64,000 nt of DNA from Orobanche coerulescens (GCA_033398695.1 CM065805.1:73066762-73130761), one strand, 5' to 3'; shown: positions 32,518-43,981, counted from the stretch's first letter. Made by a program: numbers and translations. Notes: generated by a model from the sequence alone, not told the origin.

Positions 32518-32694
32518 TGTAGTACCCTCGCCTTTAATATTGTATTTTATGATTTAAGCTAAGTATTTTCGCACCATATCTGTGATGTTGTAGCGAGTAT
32601 CGACGAATTATGTTAAGTTGGAATCATGGTCATTCATACTATATTAGTTGTTGGGTGATATTGGGAGAATTCCATTTATGCTTGTTATAGTACT

Positions 32695-33021
32695 TAACGT
32701 ACGTTAACCTGTCTTCATAACGTACACTATGTATGTCGCCTTACGTACGTAACATCAATACGTTAACGTACGTAATGCGGGAGATCCTCCAGCAGTCCGC
32801 CTTTCGGCGGGTGGGGCCGAGCGGGGGTAGGTGGTCGGGAGTCGATCGCGACAGCCAAGTCAATGGCTATTACGTACGTAATAGCTATATAGTTACGTAC
32901 GTAACGAATTGCGTGTTTTGAGGCAGAAAGATCTGATGAAATTGGTTACATACGTAATGATCATAAGATTACGTACGTAAGGGCTATAACGTATGTTAAC
33001 CACTTTTGTTAACGTACGTAA
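32695..33021 (+). repeat. Phased palindrome array, ACGTACGT core
   Basis: Starts are 32695, 32718, 32741 and 32764; then 32870 and 32893; then 32946, 32969, 32987 and 33010. Steps are 23 bp except one of 18. Cores are TAACGTACGTTA, TTACGTACGTAA and hybrids. The 106-bp gap holds a G-rich stretch instead of further motifs, possibly a lost pair. The TATA box is 26 bp after the last start. Confidence 0.9.
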
Positions 33022-33035
33022 TGCCAAGTTCAGAT

Positions 33036-33043
33036 TATAAAAG
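33036..33043 (+). promoter_or_regulatory. TATA box of the G6 LTR
   Basis: TATAAAAG lies one step (26 bp) beyond the last palindrome start and is followed by a CT-rich leader. Confidence 0.75.
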
Positions 33044-35132
33044 TATGACTTGCCATTCATTTCCTACTCGACCCTTTCAACCTCCCAACTGAGAAACGAT
33101 CCCTTTCCCTTCCAACTTCATTTCTAAGCCTTTCTAACTTGTGTTGGAGCTTCAGCACTTGATTGATGACTTGGAGAGTTAGAGATTGAAGTTTATCCCT
33201 TGAAGTGTTGGTGTTGTTCTTCATTTTAAGGTTGGTCTTTCTTTAACTCATATCAATTCCGTGCTTATGATGATGTTAGTAGATAAATACTTCACATAAT
33301 GTTAGTTTAAACTAGTGCAAACATGATAAGTTAATTGAATCATGCTCCGACTAAGTGAAGATTAACATTGAAGGTATTAGTGTTACTTCTTTATGTAAAT
33401 AACTTCATAATGTGATTGTGTTGATAATGATATACATAAAACCTGATGTATAACATGATAATCGGAAGTTGATTATAGTCTCAACACTAGGAACATGTTA
33501 GGGATGATATCCTTAATGATTAAAAGTGAGAAATGTTAAATTTGTCTTGAACATTCAATTGATTCTTGAAGGTAGTATGGAACCATGATTTTTGGCCTCT
33601 AAAACCTTTGTAATAAAATTGTTGGAAAGATTATGTTAACCCTTTGAAGATGATCTTCGCTAGATGGGATGAAGTTACTTCAAAAATTTCAAGTATCCAA
33701 TGCTATAACTAGGCTTTTAATGAATTCTTCAAAGTAAAACAATGGATGTTGATAGAAGGAAGTTGTAATCTTCATATGTTTAAATTAATCGATTACGTTA
33801 AAGGGTGCTAATCACTACATTAATAGGTTGATAATGTTCTTAAGAGGATTGTGTTGAATATGATGATACAAATGCGGTCGATGAGTAGCCGAATTCCATT
33901 TCATTAATCCGTGCGTGTTAAGAGACGTAAATTAAGATGATGTTCTTAGTTCACTAAAAACTTAAACTTATGTTTCATATAGTAATCAAGTTTTGAATGT
34001 AATCGTTGGTAAAATAATGAAGAACGTAATTAAACACAAACTTATATCGTAATTGGAAGTGTCGATGATTTGAAAAGATATTTTCACGATATTACATTGA
34101 TAATAAACTAGACATCAAGTATTTGACATTAAGGTTAGAATATGTGAATGAACATGATAAACATACGATGATTTGTAATAAGAACATTAAAATGATCAAT
34201 AGGATAATTGATTTATTCAAGTAAAATTACGAATATTATTTATGTAATAATACCGTTATCGCATTTAATGTGTTGTTGAATGAATTACATTTCATTCAAG
34301 GTTGCTTGTTCACGTGAGTATTGTTAGACGAGGATACCGTTCGTTTGACCATTCAAAGAAAGATTATTCATCTACGGAATTGAGGCAAGTTATCTTGCTT
34401 GGTTATAATGATGGTTGAATTCTTGTGATTATTATGCGTTTCGTGTGTATGAAATGTTCTGATAATCTATGATTCGTGATATGGTGATACCCTTGATCGT
34501 ATTGTCATGGTGTTGGGGATGATATACCCGAAATTACCGTCCTTGTTACCGTTAGTCCTTTTGAGCTTTGTTGACACTTCGGTGAGTTGTTCGATTCCTT
34601 GGTAAAAGTGTAATTCGTTGAGTTTCGTTGTCATGTTGTATCGTGACATCTCTGGAGTCATATCTGCGCGCCAATTGGTTATGTGTAGGATTTTTAGCCG
34701 GGCACTTGATGATCATGCGTGGATGTTTTCCGCATTTAGATCGTGCACACGAGACGTAGTTCGTGAGGCTAATTAGGTACATCGTCCCACGTATATTCTG
34801 GATTCCGTATACGGGGTGGACATGTGCACGGACACATTTCCGGATCGGGCGTACTGTGACGTCCGTCTTGAGCCATATTATATGGTCGTTCGTATATTTG
34901 GTTATGTTCGACACTTGGGACTGATTGTTTATACGCCTTCGGGTTATATTCAGTAGTCGGTGGTTTTCTTTGAGATCAGTATATATATATGAATTGTATA
35001 ATGTCATGAGAATCATTATCATGTATAGCTGACCCTGTGGTTTGGGGCGAAATACTTGTATTTCAGGGCGATGAAAGGGCAAGGCACAGGAGGAGCACAA
35101 TGGCGACGGAGGATTCTGAAGTATGCTATTTC

Positions 35133-35145
35133 GGGGGGGGGGGGG
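35133..35145 (+). repeat. Run of 13 G in the G6 LTR
   Basis: An uninterrupted G homopolymer, GC-flanked. Exact length in such runs is unreliable in most sequencing data. Confidence 0.8.
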
Positions 35146-35448
35146 CCCAAGTCTTTTGGTTGTTCGGTTATGTTTTATTGTGACTTTCATTTTATTTTGT
35201 GTCGGATGAATGTACTAAAATTTGTTAGGTACTGCCCATCGTCATATGGTGCATGCAATTTGGATCCTGTGTATGTTTGCTCGTATTTAAAGACATGAAT
35301 AACTCATACTCCACATCGGGGTTTTGATAAATATTGTGGTACGGTGCCACATTGTCAGATTATAAATATATATTGTGATATCGCTTGGTGGGTCCCGGTA
35401 GGGGTCCACGGCACTGTAATAGCCACTTTTTTGGGCTGTTACAGTAGA

Positions 35449-35460
35449 TGGTATCAGAGA
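35449..35460 (+). promoter_or_regulatory. Primer binding site of G6 (Met-tRNA type)
   Basis: TGGTATCAGAGA lies five bases after the LTR end and matches the Met-tRNA site at 11 of 12 positions. Confidence 0.9.
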
Positions 35461-35858
35461 GTGTGTTTTTATTTTGAGTCATTGTAGAATCGAAATAGCA
35501 TCAAGAAACCTTCGTGCCACGTGTAACCTGTGCAAGCGCCTGACCCGTCAAATACGGTATGTTCTCATGAACCATAATTTGATTACTGGCATGATATTGA
35601 CGATGTATGGGTCTCCTTACTTATCTTGGCATCTTGCCACCATGAGGTAAAATTCATTTGTTTGAGGTGAACCTAAATTAATTATGTGATTGGAATTGTT
35701 TCGACTTGATGTTGATATGATATTGAGTGTGTAACACCTGTGGTGCCAGTGATTCTTTACAAACTGCTTTGTTGGATAGGAAATTCCCTGTTGCTATTAA
35801 CTTAACATGAATTATGATTGATAAATCAAACTATACTTGTGACTTGATTCTTTCAGTA
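35461..35858 (+). other. Untranslated leader of G6
   Basis: About 400 bp between primer site and gag, AT-rich and without a long frame. The block GCCACGTGTAACCTGTGCAAGCG near 35516 resembles the G4 leader near 12545 (GTCACGTGTGACTGTGCAAATG), so part of the leader is conserved. Confidence 0.6.
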
Positions 35859-36788
35859 TGGAAAGGAACCCCAGAGGCCGTGGCAGGGGGGACGAGGCCG
35901 CGGAAGAGGCCGAATTCCGATACCACGAGCCAACAGACGCGCGAATGTGGAACAGAGTTCCGCAGGCAGTGATTTGCCTTCTAGGGACCAATCACACCAC
36001 ACCGGAGAGAATGCACGTGTCGATCCTTACACCGTGATGCAGGGCATGATGGCCCATATGACCCAAATGGGTCGGCTGAAGAAAGCTATGCAGAGGAATA
36101 CCACTGGTCAACAGCAGGGGCAACAGCCTCCACCTCTGGTGCTTGGCGGGATCGTGAGCCGCATTATTAGCGACATATCACGACAGCGACCTCCGACTTT
36201 TGAAGGTTCACCTGAGCCTGCTGATATTGTACACTGGATAGAGCATTTCGAGAAACTGTTCGAGATGGTGGAGTGCCCAGAGGAAAATCGAGTTGCTGTG
36301 GCAGCCTACTACCTTAGTAAGAGTGCCCATACTTGGTGGCTTTCTGTGAGGCTTGCCGAAGGCGCGAGTACTTTAGAGGAATTCCAGAATCTTATGCTAG
36401 ATCGTTACTATCCTGCACCCCTCCGTGAAGCCAAACTGTCCGAATTACTAAACCCCGACCCATCGGAAGACGAGGATGTGTTAGCGATTGCCGAAAAATT
36501 CCAAGCACTTCTCCCTTTTGCTACGTCAGTTGTCCGTTCGGAAGTTGATAAGATCAAATATTTCCTCAAGAGGCTTAAACCCCGAATGAGGATGCAATTA
36601 CTCAACCACCACTGTACGACCTTACCGGAGTTTATTGAGAAGGCTTTGGAGTATGAACTTACTGCGAAGGAGATTTCTAAGAAGCAGCCTCAGTTTTCCA
36701 ACAAGAGATCCAGAACTGCACCCATGGAGACAAGAACGGGGTATTCAAGAAACCCCAGCCTGTACCAAATCCTTCTGAGCGGCCACCT
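35859..36788 (+). pseudogene. Gypsy gag of G6 (two frameshifts)
   Basis: The start is ATG 35859 (MERNPRGRGRG), with a frameshift in a G run near 35886-35891. The main frame from 35947 carries MQGMMAHMTQMGRL and the capsid motifs WIEHFEKLFEMVECPEE near 36237 and SAHTWWLSV near 36323. A second frameshift near 36735 moves reading into the frame that continues to RT. It is very similar to G4 gag. Confidence 0.87.
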
Positions 36789-38054
36789 ATGGCCCCGAAA
36801 CCGGCAGGAATGCACTCTCGGGCAATCAGCTCACCTGTCGTGTGTTATAACTGTGGGGACCAGGAGCATATCAGCTCCAAGTGTCCGAAGCCGGCCGTTG
36901 CCTGTCACACTTGCGGGAAGAACGGTCATCGTGCTCGCTATTTCCGGGGTGGACTCGGGCGTGCTCCAGTAGCATCTCTTGCTCCAGTACAGTCTTCTGT
37001 TCAGGAACGTGCTCCTCCATCCACTTCTCACCGAGACTACCGGGCGAACAAAGGGATGGGCCGTGGAAATCAAGCCGGTACACACCTTGGGGTTGCAAAA
37101 CCCAGAGTCTACGAGATGAAGAAAGCCGATGATCCCAAAGCCAGCATGATTGCAGGTACTCTCGAGATCCACTCTCAGCCCGTTTGTGTTCTTTTTGATA
37201 CTGGTGCTTTACACTCTTTTTTGTCTAGTTCTTGTTTGAGTCATTTGCATTTGAATCATGTTACCGATTGTGAACCTTATGTAATTGGTCTACCCGATGG
37301 TAGAAGAATTATTGGGAGTCGTGAAGTACAGAACTGTCCGATTATCATGAACAACCGTGAGTGGTTGTCCGACTTAATTGTGGTTGATTTACCTAAAGAT
37401 GATGTAATCTTGGGTATCGACTGGATGGATCGTCACGATGCCGTGCTTAGCGTCCGCAAGCGAATGGTGACCATCACATCGGATGATGGCGTCGAGTGTA
37501 TTTTTCGGGGTGATAATCCCAATCATTCTGGGAGAGTCATCGGCGCTATGAAGGCTATGAGATTACTGAACCAGGGATGCATTGGTTATTGGTGTTATAT
37601 AACTAAGACAACTGACCGGCCAGTCAAATTGATTGATATTCCAGTAGTTCGAGATTATCCAGATGTATTTCCAGAAGAGCTTCCAGGAATACCCCCACAA
37701 CGAGAGGTAGAATTCACCATTGAGTTGGAGCCAGGGACGTCCCCGCTTTCGAAAGCACCATATTGTATGGCCACGACTGAGATGCAGGAGTTGAAAAGAC
37801 AACTCGAAGAATTAACCGAGAAAGGATATGTTCGACCCAGTGCATCCCCTTGGGGAGCGCCGGTGTTATTCGTACGGAAGAAGGACGGATCGCTGCGTTT
37901 GTGTATTGATTACCGGGAGCTGAACAAAGTAACAATTAAGAAAAAATATCCTTTACCTCGCATCGATGATCTATTGGATCAGCTCCAGGGAGCCGCTGTA
38001 TTTTCCAAGATCGACTTGAGGTCCGGGTACCACCAATTGCGGATTCGAGAGTCT
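36789..38054 (+). CDS. Gag zinc knuckles, protease and RT start of G6
   Basis: An open frame with no internal stop. Zinc knuckles lie at about 36843-36950: [14 protein letters not shown] is complete, while the second, [14 protein letters not shown], has lost its last Cys. The protease has DTGALHSF near 37198, so the catalytic Asp is kept, and [13 protein letters not shown] near 37407. The RT part includes [29 protein letters not shown] and [13 protein letters not shown], where it is cut; the last few residues of the open frame belong to the neighbour. The YxDD motif and all later domains are missing. Confidence 0.88.
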
Positions 38055-38668
38055 CCAAGGATCAAAAGGTGAGTTGTAATGAAAAGTCTTCCATCCTTTA
38101 TTCAACTCCCACCCACATGATACAATTCATGCCATATGATGTCTAACCCCACAAAGTCATGATCATGCATTAATAAATGGAAGAAAAGACAATGGGAAGG
38201 TAGGTGGAAGCAAAAGGGGCGGCTATCATGAAAAATGGACGAGTTCGGTTCGTTTCGGACTCCCGTGAGTCCAAACAGATAAACTCCGATTTCGTTCCGA
38301 TGTATTTGTGTCGATTAATTAATTCAATAAATTAATCACATTAAATACATAATAACATAATTAATTTCTCCAAGAAATAATTATATTTATGAATTAAATT
38401 AATTATATAGTAATTTATTTAATTCATTAGGCCGTAAATCAATTTATCTAATAAATCAATTTAGACATCTAATGTCCCAAATTAGATATCCAATATCTAA
38501 TATTCATAAAGAGAGAAGAAGCTTGATTCATTCCATCGTCAATCCTATTGCGCGACTCGGTAGGTCCGTCTCAGTTAGCAATAGGAGGAACCAAAGAGTA
38601 GTAGCACCACCTAGCCAGCCTGGCGGCCTACACTGTACCCCAGCTAAGAACGAATGATGGGATCATTT
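38055..38668 (-). repeat. C5: copia LTR on the minus strand, left part
   Basis: AT-rich sequence matching the middle of the C1 LTR in reverse: CCAATATCTAATATTCATAAAGAGAG near 38488 mirrors the C1 TATA region, and CACCTAGCCAGCCTGGCGGCC near 38608 mirrors the GCGGCCCGCTAGGCTGGCTAAG block of the 44444 LTR. The extreme LTR end (TGTTGGGATTCC) is missing at the G6 border. The SIRE-like solo LTR interrupts it at 38669. Confidence 0.82.
38664..38668 (+). other. Target site duplication CATTT (left)
   Basis: Matches CATTT at 40226-40230 on the far side of the solo LTR, and the copia LTR sequence is continuous when the insert is removed. Confidence 0.85.
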
Positions 38669-38763
38669 TGTTGACTCAAAATGTATTTTGATGATTATTC
38701 CATTCAAAAAATTTAATTAGATCAATCTCAGATCGATAGTATTTTGAAGGAGCTAAATAATGT

Positions 38764-39565
38764 TAGCGCACGCTACTCATATTATAGTAGCGCACGCTAT
38801 CGAGATATACATGTACAGCCCAGACAGTCAGCTGCAGCCAAGTGAAGTCACCTGATGGATAGCGCACGCAAGTCAGTCAATATTAGCACACGCTAAGTAA
38901 CTAAAGTCAGCGCACGCTATACAATCCATATTAACGCACGCTATCACATTATTACAGAAGACAGTGAGGTTTGGAAGGAAATTGGAAATGAATTTTGCGC
39001 ACGCAACATACATCAACTTACGTACGCTAAAACAAGGACATAGCGCACGTTACTACTCAGCTCTTTCGCACGCTATCAATATCACGGTCAGTAGTCCAGT
39101 AGCTACTGGACTCAATATGTCAAGGATTTTACGTACGCTACACAGGGCAACGTACGTTACTGAAAGAAAAATTTAGCGCACGCTAAGGTATAGGCATTAG
39201 CGCACGCTAAAAAGGAGTCAGCATATTACCGTTTGATTTTCTACCGTTGGAAGTCAAGAGTCAATGAAGATCCGGAAACATCTGGAAAAGTTGGATTTAA
39301 TTAATGCTAGCGCACGCTATGCATACTTGCTAGCGCACGCTAATCTTAAATTTAGCCGTTGGATAAAGAGTCGTTGGAGAGACAAACGGACATTTTCAAA
39401 GTCAAGATTGAAGACTTGTTGACCAGACGTTAACGCACGCTACCGATACATGACTAGCGCACGCTAGCCATATTATTTTACCGTTGCAACAGTCTTTGTG
39501 ACCGTTCAGAGAAGCCAAGTCAAAGATCGATAGCGCACGCTAGAGGACATTATTAGCGCACGCTA
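38764..39565 (+). repeat. Phased palindrome array in the SIRE-like solo LTR
   Basis: Starts are 38764 and 38788; 38860, 38884, 38908 and 38932; 38995, 39018, 39041 and 39064; 39129, about 39148, 39174 and 39198; 39308 and 39331; 39431 and 39455; 39531 and 39554. Steps are 23-24 bp with one irregular pair. The core is mostly TAGCGCACGCTA, with TTACGTACGCTA variants. This LTR is unrelated to the gypsy LTRs, yet it shares both core and spacing. Confidence 0.92.
39094..39111 (+). repeat. Perfect spacer palindrome GTCCAGTAGCTACTGGAC
   Basis: A perfect 18-bp palindrome in the gap between two tetrads, equivalent to 10455-10472 in G4. Confidence 0.88.
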
Positions 39566-39603
39566 ATAATACGTTCTTCAGCATTTGAAGGATGGCCCTC
39601 ACC

Positions 39604-39611
39604 TATAAATA
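39604..39611 (+). promoter_or_regulatory. TATA box of the SIRE-like LTR
   Basis: TATAAATA lies 50 bp after the last palindrome start, about two steps, and is followed by ACCCAAAGG and repeated CAAGCAT phrases (39647-39690). Confidence 0.78.
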
Positions 39612-40225
39612 CCCAAAGGACTTGGGTATCAATCACACAACTTCAAGCATTCAAGCATACAAGCATACAAGCAATCAAAGCATACTTGAGCTCAGTTTTA
39701 TATCTTTTATTGCATTTCAAGTTGTGAGAAAAGAAAGATACAAGAGTGATTCTCATTGTAATATCTACTATTCTTTGTATTCTTTCATTTGATTGTAAGT
39801 GTTGCATCACTTACACTTGAGCGTAAAAGAAACGAATCAAGAGTCACTAATCCGGTGTTATTAGGATCTTTGATCCGGCATTGTTAGGATTAAACTCCCA
39901 CATTCGTATAGTGAGGATTATCTAGTTCCTATAGAACACTAGATAAACAAACATTTATATTAAGAGAGAGGTTGAGCTTGGACCGATAGAAGACAAGCGA
40001 TTGTAACGGTTGTGAACTCGGACCGATAGAAGACGAGTCAAGATTGTGGTTGTTCTTGAGCCAATAGAAAAAGAATGTCGGAGAGAGGACGTAGGCAAGT
40101 TGCCGAACCTCTATAAATCTTTGAGTCTTTAAATTCCGCACTATCTTTCATTTATTCACAAGAAATTTCGGTATTCCGCATTACCACTATTCAACCCCCC
40201 TTCTAGTGGTAAATTTATCTCTTCA

Positions 40226-40230
40226 CATTT
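40226..40230 (+). other. Target site duplication CATTT (right)
   Basis: Partner of 38664-38668. Confidence 0.85.
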
Positions 40231-41097
40231 AAGAACCATTCTGTCGTGAATACCAGTATACGTATAAACCCTTCTTTCAAATGTCCTGATCAAGTTATAG
40301 GGTCACGGTCAGTCAAATCCTATCTGTACTTGACGCTATGCACATGTTAATGCAAATCGATATCATTGAGCTCTCGTCTATCCAATACAACTAGCTCCAA
40401 TGCTTTGACCAAAGACTTATGATCTCATCTGCCAATAACCGCAAAGGACATATAACACGCTCACTAACGTGGGAAAGAATTCTATCTTAGTATTCAGTAG
40501 GACCTGCTACTTGCCCGTCAAGATGCAAGTCGAGGTTGACCCCCACCTCCCGATTTATAGGGTCGAACTACTATAATGAAAATCTTGACATCACAAGCAC
40601 ATCCCTACTAAATCCTCAAGACGAAGGTTCACGAATACCTATCACAACCTTTCGATTCTGTCATAGACTGTCCCGGAGTGAAATCTGTGTGACGAATCGA
40701 GGGTGAGTCGGTTCGAGTATACTAATCCAATTGGCATACCTATAACGTGTGCTCCCACTAACCATTAGTGCTCGACATGCACTCTCCATGTCAAAGAACA
40801 CGTCATACAAGTCTTCACATAAACTTAACGCCCTGTCAAGTTTCATCGACTTGCGAACGATTAAGTATTTGAGCTATAAACCTTTCCAGTGCCGACCCCC
40901 TTATCTAATAAGGAGTGGAACGTTTTGCTCTCAAATACACAGACTAGTTTCTATATGTATATTTACGAGTTAGGAATGCCAGTAACTACCAGTAAATAAA
41001 GAAACATCCATTGCCTTATATTAATGATTTACATAATTACAAGTACATGCCCTCACTCAACATTCTCTGAGTGGCATTCAAGGGCATACTCCTAACA
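40231..41097 (-). repeat. C5: copia LTR on the minus strand, right part
   Basis: It continues the LTR interrupted at 38668 (AAGAACCATTCTGTCGTGAATACC matches the reverse of ATGGTTCTGGAATG with its flanks in the 44444 LTR). It ends GGGCATACTCCTAACA at 41097, the reverse of the LTR start TGTTAGGAGTATGCCC. No internal region adjoins it; copia pol of C6 in the opposite orientation begins at once. Confidence 0.85.
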
Positions 41098-41816
41098 AGA
41101 AAATAGTCAAGAGAATGATCTTTATGATGACTGCGTGAAGTGACAAGAGGCTATGGAAGTTGAGATAGACTCAATACATCGTCCTAAAGACATGGTGCCT
41201 ATTGGAAATAAATGGATCTATAAAAGAAAGACTGATAGAGATGGAAAGGTAGATACCTATAAGGCTAGGCTTGTGGCAAAGGGTTATTCCCAAAGAGAGG
41301 GAATCGATTACTTCGAAACCTTTTTGCTTGTAGCCATGATTAAGTCTATTGGCATGATGCTTACCATAGAAGCACACTTAAATTATGAAATATGGCGAAT
41401 TAATGTGAAAACAGCATTCCTAAATGGATTCCTCGAGAAAGAAATTTACACGGAACAGCCTAAGGGATTCATCTCTAGAACCGATATTCATAAAGTATGC
41501 AAACTTCAGCGTGCCATTTATGGACTGAAGCAAGCTTCACGAAGTTGGAATCTTCGTTCTAACGAGACAGTTAAAGAGTTTGATTTTATCCAAAATGAAG
41601 AGGAGCCCTGTATTTACAAGAAGGCTATTGGGAGCAAAATTGCATTCTTAATATTTTATGTGGATGATATTCTACTTATAGGAAACGACATAGGAATGCC
41701 CAGTTCTGTGAAAGCTTGGCTTTCTAAAGTGTTCTCAATGAAAGACTTGGGAGAAACTACCTATATTCTGGGTATTCGTCTCTATTGGCGTAGAGCGAAA
41801 ATAATGTTAGGTCTTC
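41098..41816 (+). pseudogene. C6: copia reverse transcriptase, left part
   Basis: The linker (SSQEND near 41108) and RT start are followed by a frame from 41153 with WIYKRKTDRDGK, INVKTAFLNGFLEKEIY and the catalytic YVDD near 41658. One break near 41140 separates linker and RT. The coding sequence is interrupted at 41816 by an Athila-type solo LTR. It is a sister copy of C1. Confidence 0.88.
41812..41816 (+). other. Target site duplication TCTTC (left)
   Basis: Exact copy at 43097-43101. Copia RT resumes beyond it. Confidence 0.9.
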
Positions 41817-42648
41817 TGTTGTGGGAAAATCCCTCACAATATGCCGCAAGTGCACGGTGTCAACAAGTAATAAAGTGATAAGTAAAGTATCGTTCCCTCG
41901 AGGACTGATTTCACTAAGTACCAAAATATAGTCAACTCACAATTTTATTTGAAGAACAATTATATAGAATTTATATCTAAACTAATTTCCAAAAATAATT
42001 AATATTACTACTAATAATAATAATAATAATAATAAGGGTGTAGGATTATGATTTTCACCTCAAATAATCAGGAATGATATTTATTCAATTCAATTCACTT
42101 TTATTCAATTGATTGTAAGGCAGGAATTCCTAAATTATTCTAAAGCCTTTCCCAAGGTCGATAGAAAATACTACGAATTATTAACTCGATATATCCCTAT
42201 TCGAATTAGATAATTAATAGCTAAAACAGTTGAAGAATTCCCACAATAAATAGGCTTCACAATTCCTTGAGTATATCCCTATCTCACGAAAATTATGATT
42301 CGTCTTACAAGAACTATGCCTAAATTTCATCTCCCGAATCCATAAAGACAATCAAAACAAATTAACTGTTGGCCAGACAATTAAAAAGCATTAAGAACAG
42401 TAAGAAGAATCCAATTCAATAGAATAACGAGTAAATCGAAATAATAATAAATAATCAAACTGGCATGAAATCGGCTACAATCACAATCCTACTCGAATAG
42501 ATCTAAAAACTAAGATGCAGAAAAACTAAGAAAAAACGTAGGGAATCCGTGGTCTTGTCGTCGCCCACAAATCTCCTCCTTGTGTTCTTTGCCCTAGCTA
42601 TCGATCCACCTCCGAGTTCCTCCTCTTTTTCTTCAGCCCTTCAATGCT

Positions 42649-42657
42649 TATTTATAG
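42649..42657 (-). promoter_or_regulatory. TATA box of the Athila-type solo LTR
   Basis: The minus strand reads CTATAAATAAGC. The palindrome pairs begin about 100 bp upstream on that strand, the same distance as in A1. Confidence 0.7.
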
Positions 42658-42754
42658 TCATCATCAGCCTCCAAAACGCGTCCGTGTGATTAGGTCGAGA
42701 ACAGGCTCCAAAACGGCCCAGAAACGGGGAGTATTCAGCAAAACCGCCAGGTGG

Positions 42755-42928
42755 GCCGCGGCTCACTTAATCTGTGCCGCGGCCCCTTAACGCCCAGCGC
42801 CCATACCTGGGCGCATTTTTCCTCCTAGGCCGCGGCTCACTTAGGCTGTGCCGCGGCTCACAGTACAGTGTGCTCAGCGCTCGCTGGTTGTCTTCGTGTG
42901 CTGCGGCTCACTTGGTTTGTGCCGCGGC
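42755..42928 (-). repeat. Paired GCCGCGGC palindromes, 21-bp step
   Basis: Starts are 42755 and 42776, 42829 and 42850, 42900 and 42921: three pairs, each exactly 21 bp apart, with gaps of 53 and 50 bp. Most copies extend to GTGCCGCGGCTCA. Confidence 0.92.
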
Positions 42929-43101
42929 TCATGACCAAAAACTGCTGTTTTCGCCCGTTTTTCATCGTTTTGGCTTCCGGACTCCGATTTCCTGCAAAAC
43001 ATATAAGAATAGTGCTTTAAAAGCTCATTTATGCTGAATTAGGCTCAAGATGGACATAAAATAATGATATAAAAGTGCATAAAAATACGCCTAACATCTT
43101 C

Positions 43102-43981
43102 CCCTAGCCCCCTATATATAAAAGATCCTGAAGCGATTTAGGATGGAAGATTCTAATAGAGGGTTCCTACCTATGCAACATGGCATAAAACATTACTTAG
43201 AAATGTGTCCTCAAAGTTAGGAGGACATAAAGGAAATGAGTAAGGTGCCCTATGCTTCGGCAGTGGGTAGCCTCATGTTTGCTATGATTTGCACTAGACC
43301 GGACATAGCCTATGCTGTAAGCGTAGTAAGTCGGTTTCAGTCCCATCCAGGGCAGGAATATTGGACTGCTATAAAGAACATTCCTAAGTACCTAAAAAGG
43401 ACTAAAGGCTTGGTTCTTATGTACGACGGTGTGAACTAAAAGCATAGCGTTATACAATTCAGATTTTTCGGGAGACATGGATGCGAAGATGTCCACTTCA
43501 GGGTATATCTTAACCCTGAATGGTGGAGCAGTATTTTGGAGAAGTGCCAATCAAAGCGCGACTGCAATCTCTACATGTCAATCTAAATATCAGGCAGCCA
43601 CGGAGGCTGCTAAAGAAGCCTTTTGGATTAAGAAGTTCACTGAGGAACTTCAAGTGGTTCCTAATGCAGAGAATCCCGTGACACTGTTTTGCGACAACGA
43701 CAGAGCCGTTGCACTAGCTAAGGAGCCTAGGGCTAACCACAACACCAAACATATTGAGAGAAAGAAACCCAGTCCTTGGAAAGTAGTTGGTTGAATTTAG
43801 ATAATCATTTTGTTAGAGAAATGGTTCAGAAACGGAATATTATACTATAGAGAGTAGACACAATAAATAACATTGTAGATCCACTGACCAAGCCACTATC
43901 TCAAACAGTCTTAGAGCGACATCTGGATAGTATGGGTATTAGATACCATAGTAACTATGGCATTGAGTGCAAGTGGGAGAC
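43102..43981 (+). pseudogene. C6: copia RT end and RNase H, right part
   Basis: RT resumes after the solo LTR, followed by the PYASAVGSLMFAM block (43236-43439) and RNase H (43477-43794). RNase H has STSGYILTLNGGA, the Glu of STCQSKYQAA replaced by Lys (CQSKYQ for CQVEYQ), and FCDNDRA. Frameshifts occur near 43440, and an insertion of about 40 bp near 43770 disrupts the KYHIVRE segment. A polypurine tract (43971-43980) ends the block. Confidence 0.85.

Larger units (their letters stand above)
32518..35443 (+). repeat. 5' LTR of G6 (about 2.93 kb)
   Basis: It starts TGTAGTACCCTCG and ends GGGCTGTTACA. It holds a palindrome array (32695-33021), a TATA box at 33036, a leader exon with donor ATTTTAAG|GTTGG near 33231, and a long AT-rich remainder. 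Its 3' part shares short blocks with the G4 LTR (GCACAGGAGGAGCACAATGG near 35083, and GGTGGGTCCCGGTAGGG near 35387). Confidence 0.88.
32518..38054 (+). mobile_element. G6: 3'-truncated Tekay-like gypsy element
   Basis: The element has a 5' LTR (32518-35443), an exact-looking Met-tRNA primer site, gag, protease and the start of RT. It ends abruptly inside RT at about 38054, where minus-strand copia LTR sequence starts. RNase H, integrase and the 3' LTR are absent. Its coding sequence is closely related to G4. Confidence 0.9.
38669..40225 (+). repeat. Solo LTR, SIRE/Maximus-like copia (about 1.56 kb)
   Basis: It begins TGTTGACTCAAAATG and ends TCTCTTCA, flanked by CATTT duplications, with no internal region, so it is a solo LTR left by LTR-LTR recombination. 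The TTCAACCCCCCTTCTAGTGG stretch near its end is typical of SIRE/Maximus-type LTRs. It contains a palindrome array (38764-39565), a TATA box at 39604 and a repeated GGACCGATAGAAGAC phrase near 39980 and 40020. Superfamily assignment is from memory of LTR ends, so moderate. Confidence 0.75.
41817..43096 (-). repeat. Solo LTR of Athila type, minus strand (about 1.28 kb)
   Basis: The plus-strand ends are TGTTGTGGGAAAATC and ATACGCCTAACA. The right half and the phrase AACAAGTAATAAAGTGATAAGTA match the LTRs of Athila element A1, although the family is diverged. TCTTC duplications flank it, with no internal region. It contains paired GCCGCGGC motifs (42755-42928) and a minus-strand TATA box near 42649. 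A TAA microsatellite lies at about 42011-42035. Confidence 0.9.

Noticed and set aside
35133..35145. Run of 13 G as a quadruplex candidate
   Set aside because: A single uninterrupted run is at least as likely to be a length-error-prone homopolymer; it is listed only as a feature.
34552..35190. Minus-strand open frame of 212 codons within the G6 LTR
   Set aside because: It has low complexity, no recognised motif, and lies antisense inside LTR sequence that is non-coding in relatives.
42011..42035. TAA microsatellite
   Set aside because: It is an ordinary simple repeat within the Athila-type solo LTR.
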